Assembly: GCA_036346225.1 (NCBI GenBank)
Contig: JARFIW010001087.1
Location: forward strand, 1,736,001 to 1,800,000
Direction: 5' to 3'
Length of the DNA stretch: 64,000 nt
Origin: Platerodrilus igneus
Lineage: Eukaryota > Arthropoda > Insecta > Coleoptera > Lycidae
Under the pieces are notes generated by a model that worked only from the letters and a program-made list of their open reading frames with translations, did not search any database and was not told the origin of the DNA. The position numbers and the translations under genes were made by a program. Positions within the stretch are counted from its first letter, which is position 1. Every line of letters begins with the position of its first letter. Below are positions 54,456 to 64,000 of the stretch, in pieces.

Positions 54456-57263
54456 ACTTCGGATTTGTATTTATCAGTTTATGTTTTTTATAGCAGCCAC
54501 TCGTCACCGTTAAAGCAATGCATTTTATCCACTTCTGCGGCCTACATACCACCTGCACTTAAACGTTGTACATTCGGTGGAATTGCCCACTAGCATTTGT
54601 TACATTCGCCTCACAGATGGGGATCTATATTTCTGGATACATATAAAGCATGCCACACTATCCCCAAATTTAATATTGAAGCGCCAGAAAGACTAAGGAT
54701 AACTAACTCTCTTTTAAATTCTCAGTAGAAACAACTTATTAACTACAAAAAAAAACTAAAACTAAACATCGAAAGGATAATTAAACTTTGTCAAAAAAAA
54801 AAAAGTAAGAACAATTGGATTATTTTTAAGTTCTTGAGGCTATAGCGTATTCAAAACGCTCCTACTCACGTACGTTTCTCATTGTCGAATGCACTAGGCA
54901 CAATTATGTGACGAATTGGATGGCCTTTGTAATCTTGCAGCACGACTTCGGTATTGCTTTAAAAATTTTGTAGTAGATAGAATAAATATTCTATAGAAAA
55001 TCTAGCTTTGCATTCTAACTAATCGTTGATATAAAATAAATACAAGATTTCGTTTATTAAATTCTTATCCTTTTCCTACATCCCATTTAAGCAGAATAAT
55101 TATGCTTACCCAGCAAACGTATTAATAACCCGGACTCTTCGTATCTTTGCAATTATAATTTCTTTTTATTCCACCATCCCCAAAAAGAATTCACATCATT
55201 CAAAATCGATTGTATCTCCGTTGTTTATGAACCAATCGCACCAAGTTATAATTTCTTTATTTAAGTTTGTAATTATTAATATTGGAGTTTCAAAGACGTT
55301 TTCCTTCATCTAAAATGTGTAGTAATACCTCTTCCTTAATTCGATACGGCTTCACACTTACGACGCCAGGAACAACAGTGATTGCAGCAGATGAAATTGG
55401 AAGATTCGAACTATCCCCTTTAATTATTGCGGTTAGTTTACTTAAAGTAGCCGTTGGTTCGCTTATCTTATCAATCAAAGCTTCGATTTCAAGATCCTTA
55501 TTTTTATCCATAAACGATGCGATATCCTCTGATTTATGTCTTCTCCTTCTTCTTCATAGTGCAATAATTATTGATTACAAAATGCCATCTTAGTCAAATT
55601 TTCCACCGCACTAGCAACAGTTTCAATATCTTCCTTGAGCCTTTCGCAATCGTCTTCAAACCCCGCCATCCTTCTGAACATTCGTGACATCTTCTATTAT
55701 CACTATGCCCATTATTAAAATTCTCAATCACTTTAATTTTTGTGACAAAGGATTTGTCACATTTGCGTAAACAGCTCTATACTTCCTCAATGCTTTTCAA
55801 CCCCTTCATTAAAATTATCCTATGCACCGTCTCATTTAAATGATCTACCAATGACTGTATCAATTTCCATTCTGGAAGTTTTTCCGACAGATATGACGCT
55901 TTTTTATATAATTTCAATTATAATCAGCCCCGCTCGTGAACTTATGTTTGCCATACCTAATTTCATAATATCGCTCCTTTTCCTCATTCTCGCCCGATTA
56001 TTTATTTTTGAACGATTCGTGAAATATCTCAAAATTTTTAAATAAATATTCTTTACTCATTGCCCAATCTAAGATCGGCGTTCACAAGCACGCCATTGCC
56101 ATTTGAACTTTATTATTTTCTTGTACCTCCGCTTCAATTAACAACTATTTAATTTTCTCAAAAGGAACTATGGGATGTAACTTGCTTCTTGAATAAAACA
56201 TTAAATTCGGATAATTAAGATCGTTTCAAACAGCGATATAGTTATATCATAATTTTTATCCAGCGATATTTCAGAAATATCGGCATTAACATTCTTTGCT
56301 TGATTAATTTTTACATTGGTAGCTAATTAATCCGCCAACGTAGATATACTATTTAGTATATGTAACATTCCTGTAGCTAACTTTATAACTACCTGCTCTG
56401 ATTTTGCTTTATTTACCTGCTACTGGATACTTCCAGGTATTTCATTATTACTAGAAGCTTCACTGCTGCTGCTTCACTTTTTCATCAACTCACTTCCATG
56501 TTCTATAATGCAAATTCAAGAATATTATGCTAAAAACGGAAATAGTTCATATGTGTATCCATGACTTATTCTTGTGCTCTAATTGTACATAACACTATGA
56601 ATCTTAAGCTAATTGCCTTATATTTTTTAATCATTTCTATATCTAACCTTGAAAATAATTCTGAGTAAGATGACCACTTTGCTATCTACACAACTAGCAG
56701 TTGCGAAATAACCTCTACTATACGAGTATAAGACAAAAGCTCTATTTTGCCGCAAGTCGGTGTCAGTGTAGCATTCTCTCTCAGGGTCATCTTGCAATTT
56801 AAAACACAAGTTTATAACTAATAAAACGTATGGGTTCTAGACGTGTGCACACCCAATTATTAAGTGAATAACACCTGGTACTTGTTTAACTGAGTTTTAT
56901 TTTGCGTGTTGGAACCGGGTGTTTATCCACACACCTTGGCGCCTACACTTGAAATCACTTATGTTTATAAGTAATGATTTGCACAACCAGTGTATTATTT
57001 TCGTTATATCACTTAGGTTTTTTGCTATCACATTTTTTTGTAGATCGTTCTACCAAAACTGAAAACCCAGTTTTCTCTTGCAGTGGCGATTCCGGGATAA
57101 CAAAAAGTGTAGGACGAACCTATACTGTAGGAAAAAGAATTTACGTATGCCACTAATGCCACACAACAAAAAAAATCATAAATATTCATAATTACTACCA
57201 TTTAAGATTACTTAATAATAATGTAAAAATTCAATTGACAACTCAAAGGAGAACTGACTTACC
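54456..57263. other. mostly unassigned; possible degenerate coding block 55290-55830 (-)
   Basis: The - strand of 55511-55290 has a 73-codon open segment (LEIEALIDKISEPTATLSKL, then VVPGVVSVKPYRIKEE). Upstream to about 55830 are pieces such as KGLKSIEEV in other frames. The composition (helical Lys/Glu-rich, then a KPY motif) resembles the end of a retroelement matrix region, but I cannot confirm a family. The rest of the region shows no gene or repeat. Confidence 0.3.
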
Positions 57264-57643
57264 ATAATTTAATTTATTTACTTGTGTCAGGTTCATTCTT
57301 CTATCTTTTTTTGCCACGAAGATATGTATGGCAGAATCATACAACTTGGGGTCTTCTTCAACTCGCAAAATAATTTTTTCTCAATTGAAATTAATGTCAA
57401 ACTATAAAGACGATCTTGTGTTGTTGTATTTCTATTGTACGACTTAATACTTCACAATGCCGAAAAACTACGTTCTGCTGAAACACTTGTCGCCGGAATC
57501 GTAAGAAAAAGATTTACTAGTATTGCTAATTCCGACACAGTTTCATTTAAGTCACTTGATACCAAGTAATCGTTTAATTTTGAAACGTAGTCATGTTTAA
57601 AAGTTGGAGAATCGTATACATAGAATAACTCGTTGTTTAACCT
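57264..57643 (-). pseudogene. hAT transposase C-terminal dimerisation-domain fragment
   Basis: From 57643 the - strand reads LNNELFYVYDSPTFKHDYVS, then SELAILVNLFLTIPATSVSA-ERSFSAL, a stop (TGA at 57452-57454), and SIKSYNRNTTTQDRLYSLTL..SIEKK. The TIPATSVSAERSFS-x-L-x-x-IKSY motif with RL-x-x-L-x-L-x-SIEK after it is the hAT C-terminal dimerisation domain. It is a different family from the element at 43176-47486, which has TLPVSTSTPERS. The rest of the transposase was not found upstream. The open sequence ends at GTAAGT (57263-57258), a splice-donor-like site, so it could be one exon of an old domesticated or decayed gene. Confidence 0.7.
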
Positions 57644-57896
57644 TCATGTGCACAGTAAAGTACCCGGGTACCTTTCACATTTTCAAGTTCTATTTTTTAT
57701 AACTTTTCGACTAGCTATGTTATTTAAACTTCTGTTTAGCCTAAATCAATTCTTCTTATGATCATTACACAATGATACAATCATACAACTCAATCTAAAA
57801 ATTGAGTTTTTGTATAAAACAAAAGTTTACCCCTTATTAGCACAGTCTGGGTACCGTGGCACTATAAACAGTCTATACGTTTATTCTATTTTTATG
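57644..57896. other. short spacer, nothing recognised
   Basis: Non-coding AT-rich DNA with one 12-bp palindrome GTACCCGGGTAC (57660-57671). Confidence 0.5.
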
Positions 57897-57914
57897 CATA
57901 TATATATATATATA

Positions 57915-57981
<67 letters not shown>
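57897..57981. repeat. (TA)n microsatellite abutting an LTR
   Basis: Long interrupted TA run ending exactly where the family A 5' LTR begins (TGCTATGATG at 57982). TA expansion hides any target duplication. Confidence 0.95.
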
Positions 57982-58628
57982 TGCTATGATGATAGTGTAG
58001 TTTAAGGGTAGATTAAGTCAAAGGGGTCATAGGATAAATATAAGCAACTTTAACTTTCAGAAAATCAAATAATTCCAGAAATTATAAGAGTAAATCGGCC
58101 ATTCTACATATTGTCAATTGAGATGACACTGTATATGAAGGATAAGTAACTAAATGCATGTAAATGTAAATATGTCTAAGTATAGTTTACAAGTAAAGAT
58201 AAGATTTTAAAATGCAGCAAATTGCATCAAAATTAAATTACCGGGAAACATAGATAAATTGGCATTCCAAATATTTAACAATTGCGTCGAAAATATCAAC
58301 GTAAACGCATCGTATATAATTTATTATTAGACTACGTGACTAGCGAAGAACATTTGTTGAGAAAACCAACATTCTGTGGCAAACGAATAAACACCAGGCT
58401 GTTCAACTATATGATAAATTACTAAACATCGAATACGTGAGTTAATGAAAAGCCAAAAGTTGCAAATCCTAGGATAATACTGCGATATGCTGATTGCGGA
58501 CGTGATGAACAGAGCATTCGTCGAAGATTTAAACTAGGTAACTTCCAAAAATTCTGAGTTTTGCCAGATAAGGAAAAGTACCAACCTTGAGTGTAAACAG
58601 GCCAATGAAAACAATTGGAGGAAGGGCT

Positions 58629-58638
58629 TATATAGATA
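58629..58638 (+). promoter_or_regulatory. candidate TATA box in family A LTR
   Basis: TATATAGATA within GGGCTTATATAGATATACGA. The same place in the 3' LTR (63849-63882) is a long TA expansion. Confidence 0.35.
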
Positions 58639-58859
58639 TACGATAGAAACGGAACGACATTTTAGTCTATATTTAACTGAGCAACAACTATGCTTGACGG
58701 TGTTAAAAAATCATGCAATTAGTGAAATAAAAATTAAGCAAATGAGATTTAAAAGTGCGAGAACTTTGTGTAACGATAAATAAGCCGATCTATAAATAGA
58801 CGTAAGTAATACGACTTAAATAAATTCATTTCTAATATTAACAAAACAGGGTTTTTATT

Positions 58860-59055
58860 TTGGACATAGTTGATTTGGATATATTTTAATTTGTACATAT
58901 TCTAATTGTGGTGATATTCTAATTTTGGACGTATACTTTAATTTGGGACGTATTCTAATTGGAGGCAATGCTTTAATTTTAGTCATACTTTAATGTACGA
59001 CTTTAATTGGAAGCGATTTATGTGAGGCGATTTTTATATGGGGACGGCATTTTGT
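58860..59055 (+). repeat. short degenerate tandem repeats in the family A LTR
   Basis: About ten 15-20-base units built around GGACGTATTCTAATTTG, such as ACATATTCTAATTGTGG, ACGTATACTTTAATTTGGG and ACGTATTCTAATTGGAGG. Spacing and sequence both vary. Confidence 0.75.
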
Positions 59056-59551
59056 TGATGTTTTAACGCAAACAAAAATACCAGTAAGCAAAGCGGACAC
59101 AGCAAGAGGATGCAAATCATAAACTAGGATGGATTTCCAGAAACTATTCCAGGTTAGCAATTTTTATTACACTTTACTATTGAAAGACTGTTTTCAATTT
59201 AATATTTGCTATGCATTGTATATTTGTATGAGTCATCAAAAAGGTCACTTAAAAAAATATGAAAACAGAAGAGTCATCTTGTAACGTTTGAGGGTCCCTG
59301 AATGTAATTAAAAGATATTTTTGCTAGCTTTCGGAAAAGCTTAAATCTGGTATATGTAGATATTTAGTACAAAAAGGAAAATTTTGAGCATTGTAAATAT
59401 TATAATTTATTATATTGCGTGTTCTAGAATTGCATTATTTGATTCAATAAAATTTATTCAGTAAGCTAGTCGGGGTAAAATCCTAACTTAATATTTCATA
59501 TCAAATGGGGCGAATAGCACAGCAGGAAAAGGAATATCAGAGCAATAAATA

Positions 59552-59567
59552 TGGCGACCCAAATCGT
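59552..59567 (+). other. primer-binding site, family A
   Basis: TGGCGACCCAAATCGT, with the TGGCGACC start common in insect gypsy elements, placed just inside the 5' LTR. tRNA not assigned. Confidence 0.6.
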
Positions 59568-59753
59568 AGGGGCACGAACACCACAAAGAGATATTTAAAA
59601 ATTAAAAAAATCGTAGGAGCAAAAAATTTAGAAATTAAAAATTGTAAAGGTACAAATAAAATTTAATTCAAAAATATAAGGGTTAGAAAATTTAAAATCT
59701 GCAAGGAATTTTGACATTAAAAAAATTTTAAAATTTTGAAATTAAATAAAAAT

Positions 59754-61145
59754 ATGGATAAACGAATTAAAAAAACTAGAGAAGCATTAAGGGATCGAGG
59801 TGTAGAAGTAGGATCTCAAGAAAGCGTAATTTTATAGGATGTATGAACTGAAATGCAATGGCAACAATTGACGCGAAGTCAAAGTGAAGAACAGCAGCTA
59901 TCGCTACAATCTGAAACGATGTCAATTTTATTAGAGTTTACGAGGAAAATGGACAAAAGTGAAGAGACCATCAAGATGCAAATTTATGACATTGGGGAAA
60001 AGTTAGGTGCCCAAATAAAAATTATAAGCAACGGGTTAAAAAAAACAAATCAAACAATCGCGGAAATGCAGGTACAATTTCAGAATAAATTTATTAGAAT
60101 CATGGACGATATGGATAAAGTTAGGGACGAAGTTTGGAAAGCTAAATTAGATCAGGAAAAGTGTGAAAAGCAAACTAATGCTAGGATCACAGATTTAGAT
60201 ATAAAGATGCAGGAAATTCAAGGAAATTGTGAGATAGGATTTAATGATGTAAATAGAGAATTAGGTAATTTAAAATCAGAATTCGAAAAGGCTGATAGTA
60301 ATCAGGAGCAATACACTAAGATAAATAGACCGGAAATATCAGTTGAACAATATTCCAAATTTTACGGAGACAACAAGGTGAATCCAAAAACATTTTTGAA
60401 TAATATAAGAAAATTAATGCAGGGATCAACGGATGAAAGGTACAATTTAAACTTCGTTTGGTGAATGTTGAAAGGAAGCTCGAAAATATGGTTTGAATTG
60501 ATAGAGAATGAGATAAAAACATTTCAGGGATTTGAGAGTGGTTTTTTAAGAAAATTTTGGGTGGACAATCAACAATACAAAGCTCGAAATAATTGAATTA
60601 CAGGAAAATACAATCAGAACTTAGGGATGACACGAGATCTATACGCCATACAAAAATTTAGGAGAGTTAAGCAACTAGACCCTCCGATGGAAGAAATACA
60701 AACCACAAAGTACTTAGCGGGACGTTTTGGAGAAGAGATTAGACATTATGCTATGATTCAAAATATAGTAAATAGGGAGATCTTCTTGCAATATTTACAA
60801 CGTTGTGATGAGTTAGGGCAGAGTCGTGTGGCGGAAGGTAGGATGATACAAAAACAACGAGAAAACAGAATGCAAAGGAGTACTGATAATAATAGACTAA
60901 ATTATAGGGAAAATTTTTATAGAAATAATTATAATAACTTCAACGATAATAATTTTAGACGGAACTGGAATGCAAGAAACACGCCAAGAAGAGAAACAGA
61001 GCCAACGAACCACGACAGGAACATAAATCAGTATACACTACAAGCACGACATCGGGAACAATCAGCACAACCAATAAGAACAAACCGTACCTATGCAGAA
61101 ATTACGAGTCAGGCAAGACCATCTACGTCGAATCAGGATTTTTGA
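59754..61145 (+). pseudogene. family A gag with four in-frame stops
   Basis: ATG at 59754 opens one reading frame that keeps its register for about 464 codons to the TGA at 61143-61145. It is interrupted by stops at 59835 (TAG), 59844 (TGA), 60462 (TGA) and 60594 (TGA). The N-terminal third is coiled-coil-like (repeats of Leu/Ile/Met with Lys/Glu, about 59940-60290). The capsid-like part starts near PEISVEQYSKFYGDNKVNPK (60330) and includes LKGSSKIWFELIENE after the third stop. The C-terminus is Arg/Asn-rich (ENFYRNNYNNFNDNNFRRNW), with no zinc knuckle. It would form the particle. The preserved register with only nonsense changes indicates moderate age. Confidence 0.85.
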
Positions 61146-61600
61146 ATGAGGACAAATCAAGTCAGCCCTTAAGAATTAATAGATATGAACACCAGCGCGA
61201 ATATATAAAATGTGAAATGGAACATGATTTAAATAAAAGCTTATTACCGATAATTAAATTGAAAGTTGGAAATAGTAGAGGTGGAACACTCATTGATACG
61301 GGAGCAGAAGCGTCGTTAGTGTCAGAAGATTTTGTTAAACGGGAAAAGTTAATGGGTAGAATGATGCCTATTAGTAAGTTTAATTTAATAGCACCAAATA
61401 GCATTGGGATTTGCAAGTGTGAATAGAATAATAATTCTGGAATGTGAAGTGGGTAAGATGAAGTTTGAGAATGAATTTATAATATTGCGAGGTTAAGAAT
61501 AGATGTAATATTTGGTATGGACATAATTGATAAGTTAGGATTAAAAATAAATGCCGAAGGAAAGGTAATAGATGCAATAGGGGAATGTATAAAATGGGAT
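61142..61600 (+). pseudogene. family A protease, in the -1 frame relative to gag
   Basis: The frame overlapping the gag stop by four bases lies at -1 relative to gag, as in retroelements that make gag-pol by ribosomal frameshifting. LPIIKLKVGNSRGGTLIDTG-AEASLVSEDF contains the intact DTGA active site (about 61295-61306). A 1-nt shift near 61425 and another near 61490 split the rest (RIIILECEVGKMKFENEF, then RLRIDVIFGMDIIDKLGLKI). The enzyme would cleave the polyprotein. Order and motifs match the copy at 24390-24735. Confidence 0.82.
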
Positions 61601-62195
61601 AATGAGGAAAGTGTTGAAGTCGAAGGAGACTATTTAAATATTAATCAATTTGAGGGTGAAGTTGATGTAGAAAGGGATGTTGATGATGAAATAAAATGTT
61701 TAGAAGAAATAAAAGATAGGTTGAAGGCATTATTAATGAAGAATTCCAAATTAATAGGATCAGAATCCAGAATAGCAACGGGGTATGTGCATAAATCAGA
61801 AGTCGTTTAATGCAATTCCACCAGAACGCGAATCAAGAAAATATACGGGGTTTTCGATAAAAGGGCAAATTTATAAGTGTGAAGTGGTTCCTTTTGGTTT
61901 GTTAGCAAATAAAGATGTGATGTGGAAACCGTATGAAAAATTTGGGAGTGATATGTTAAATTTTAGAAATGACTTTGAACGAACTTTGTTAAAATTAAAT
62001 TTTGTAAGAAGAAAAGTAAACAAGAAGAAATGTGAGTTCTTTCAGAAAAAAACAAAATTTCTGGGATATGAAATTGGATATATTAGAGGGAAAAATAATG
62101 CAAATAATAACTTAACTTTAGAGAATAATTTCGAAAAGATAGTGAATATGGGAAATAAGAAACTTTTAATAATGAAGAAAAAATGTACATACTGA
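61601..62195 (+). pseudogene. family A linker and internally deleted RT
   Basis: The frame from 61517 to 61810 covers the end of protease and a Glu/Asp-rich linker ending SRIATGYVHK, the entry to RT. The next frame (61785-62195) jumps straight to a mid-palm motif, ESRKYTGFSIKGQIYKCEVV-PFGL. It then goes on to LNFVRRKVNKKKCEFFQKKT-KFLGYEIGY. The first RT motifs, the first catalytic Asp and the YxDD box are absent, so at least two stretches are deleted compared with family C RT (38376-39494). The enzyme is non-functional, and nothing of RNase H or integrase follows. Confidence 0.82.
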
Positions 62196-63200
62196 AATAT
62201 AAACTAGTGTAAATAGGGGAAGTAAATGGGGATATAAATATAAATTAGGATAGGTATAGACAAATAGGAGAGGTAAATAGGGATATAATTATAAAATAGG
62301 ATAGTTTAATAATAAAATGGGATAGGTTTAGGAAAAGTAGGAGTAGTATAGGTTGATGGAAATGGGAAGAAATATGTAAATAAAAACTAGTTTAGTAGAA
62401 ATATTCGAAGAAAACAATATTTAGTATAGGTTGGTGTAAATAAGTAAAAGTATGGATAAATAAATAGGAGTGGTTCATTAAAGATATGAAGAGATGATGA
62501 TACATTTATGAGAAATAGGAAAAGTAAAGACAAATAGAGATTGAAATATTAGTAGATTATAACACGCAGTATAAATTTATGAAAAATGAGAAAAGCATAT
62601 GTAAATGGAAAAGGTATAGATAAATAGGAGTGGTTCATCAGAAATATGAACAGATGATGAGACATTTATGAAAAATAGGAAAAGTATAGGTAAATGAAAA
62701 AAGTATAGATAAATAGGAGTGGTTTATAAGAAATGGGAAGAGATGATGATACATTTATGAAAAATGGGAGAAGTATGTGTAAATGGAAAGAGTATAGATA
62801 AATAGGGATAGAAAAACAGGAGAAATAGGAAGAGATGATGATACGTTGTAGAAATTTAGAAAAAATAGGAAAAGTATAGAAAAATAAAAAGTGATATACT
62901 AGCGGATTACATGAGGTAGTGTAAAATTAGGAGAAATGGTAAAAGTATAGATAGATTGGAATTAGGGAGATAAAATGTTTAGTATAAAGCCTTCTGTAAA
63001 TAATAATCATAAGTGTAGATAGAATTTAGGATAGCAATTTAGAGATAAGATTAATTAGATTTTGCATATAATATTGGGAGAACAATGGAAAACAAAAGAG
63101 TTAGCGAATAAAATAAAAATATAAGAATTTTCATCAATGAGGATTTAAAATGCATGTTGGGCGCCAAAAATGTCATTGATCCAAATTTTCTATTTTAAAT
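62196..63200 (+). other. A-rich 3' non-coding region of family A
   Basis: About 1 kb rich in AAATAGGA/AAAGTATAG motifs without open frames. It takes the place of RNase H, integrase and 3' UTR and ends with CATGTTGGGCGCCAAAAATG (63153) and the PPT. Confidence 0.65.
62450..62830 (+). repeat. ~89-bp imperfect tandem repeat
   Basis: The block AAATAGGAGTGGTT starts at 62462, 62622 and 62711, with a diverged AAATAGGGATAG at 62800. The last two intervals are 89 bases. Units share GAGATGATGA.ACATTTATGA and AAAGTATAGATAAATAGG. Confidence 0.8.
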
Positions 63201-63211
63201 TGGGGGAATAA
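63201..63211 (+). other. polypurine tract, family A
   Basis: TGGGGGAATAA directly before the 3' LTR start TGCTATGATG. Confidence 0.7.
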
Positions 63212-63848
63212 TGCTATGATGATATGGTAGTTTAAGGGCAGATTAAGTCATAGGGGTTGTAGGATAAATATAAGCAACTTTAACTTTAAGAAAATCAAAT
63301 AATTCCAGAAATTATAAGAGTAAGTCGGCCATTCTACATATTGTCAATTAAGAGGACACTGTATATAAAGGATAGGTAACTAAATGCATGTGAACATAAA
63401 TATGTCTAAGTATAGTTTGCAAGTAAAGATAAGATTTTAAAACGCAACAAATTGCATCAAAATTAAATTACCGGGAAACATAAATAAATTGGCATTTCAA
63501 ATATTTAACAATTGCATCGAAAATATCAACGTAAACGCATTCGTAAATAATTTATTATTAGAAAATCGCTACGTGACTAGAGAAGAACTTTTGTTTAGCA
63601 AACCAACATTCTGTGGCAGACGAATAAACACCAGGCGGTTCAATTATATGATAAATTAACAAACATCAAATACGTGGGTTAATGAAAAGCTATATGTTGG
63701 AAATCCTAGGATAATACTGCGATATGCTGAATGCGGACGTGATAAACAGAGCATTCGTCGAAGATTTAAACTAGGTAGTTCTGCCAGATAAGGAAAAGTA
63801 CCAGCCTTGAGTGTAAACAGGCCAATGAAAACAATTGGAGAAAGGGCT

Positions 63849-63879
<31 letters not shown>

Positions 63880-64000
63880 TATACGATAGAAAGTGAACGA
63901 CATTTTAGTCTATATTTAACTGAGCAACAACTATGCTTGAAGGTGTTAAAAACTCACGTAATTAGTGAAATAAAAATTAAACAAATGAGATTTAAAAGTG
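63212..64000 (+). repeat. family A 3' LTR, truncated by the window end
   Basis: Collinear with 57982-58760. Differences include a deletion near 63777 (CCAAAAATTCTGAG-type sequence absent) and a TA expansion at 63849-63882. It is clearly more diverged from its partner than are the family C LTRs. Confidence 0.9.

Larger units (their letters stand above)
57982..59544 (+). repeat. family A 5' LTR, ~1.56 kb
   Basis: Starts TGCTATGATG. The end is placed at ATATCAGAGCA (59544), because TGCT/AGCA are inverted matches and a PBS-like TGGCGACCC follows 7 bases later. Only the first half can be compared with the 3' LTR in this window. Confidence 0.7.
57982..64000 (+). mobile_element. family A Ty3/gypsy retrotransposon, 3' end cut by window
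   Basis: The sequence from 57982 is repeated in the same orientation from 63212 to the window end. Both start TGCTATGATGATA and share most of nearly 800 bases. Between them lie a PBS (59552), gag (59754-61145), protease (61142 to about 61600), a Glu/Lys-rich linker, an internally deleted RT (to 62195), a non-coding A-rich region with tandem repeats and a PPT (63201). RNase H, integrase and any envelope are missing. A more decayed relative is at 23850-25740. Confidence 0.88.

Noticed and set aside
57660..57671. 12-bp palindrome GTACCCGGGTAC
   Set aside because: Single short palindrome with no associated structure or repeat.

Overview
This is an AT-rich, repeat-dominated piece of a eukaryotic nuclear genome, almost certainly an arthropod and most likely an insect. 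The reasons are the mix of elements (an R1/Waldo-like LINE with its own gag, an R4/Dong-like LINE, Ty3/gypsy elements, a ZMYM1-type hAT, Tc1/mariner-like fragments), the abundant microsatellites, and the lack of operons or long uninterrupted genes. I found no convincing host protein-coding gene, rRNA, tRNA or CRISPR array. Almost everything recognisable is a transposable element, and nearly all the coding regions carry stops, frameshifts or deletions.

Layout. 1-2715: tandem-repeat DNA, a candidate LTR lying between a polypurine tract and primer-binding-site-like DNA, and a four-fold repeat of the LTR-end/PBS junction. 2845-5757: three broken copies of one LINE (two +, one -), the last abutting a Tc1/mariner-like transposase 3' fragment (5762-6142). 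8127-9071: a non-coding DNA transposon with about 30-bp inverted ends and TA on both sides. 14020-16410 (-): an R1-like LINE with gag, endonuclease and the start of RT. 17574-17926: a pyrimidine-rich simple repeat. 17975-23810: an LTR element ('family B') with gag and a 13-residue repeat protein but no visible pol. 23850-25740: a broken gypsy gag-pro-RT ('family A'). 25741-31430: mostly featureless, ending in A-rich DNA. 31432-31800 (-): a second transposase remnant.

35041-42813 (-): the best-preserved element, a 7.8-kb Ty3/gypsy ('family C') with about 1.45-kb LTRs, 4-bp target duplication, PBS, PPT, gag, protease, RT, RNase H and integrase, broken by several 1-nt shifts. 43176-47486: a complete-length hAT with 7/8-matching 8-bp target duplication. 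47952-50536 (-): a solo LTR of family B with CCCT on both sides. 50749-54345 (-): two fragments of an R4/Dong-like LINE, the second embedded in TAA/ATT microsatellite. 57264-57643 (-): a hAT dimerisation-domain fragment. 57982-64000: a family A gypsy element with 5' LTR, PBS, gag, protease, internally deleted RT, PPT and a 3' LTR cut by the window end.

The elements cross-reference each other. The two family A copies show an 84-bp hairpin insertion in one of them. The solo LTR fixes the ends of the family B LTR. Family B and family C share a gag architecture, suggesting that pol-less family B could be mobilised in trans. All positions were read by eye; element edges without target duplications are approximate to about 10-30 bases.
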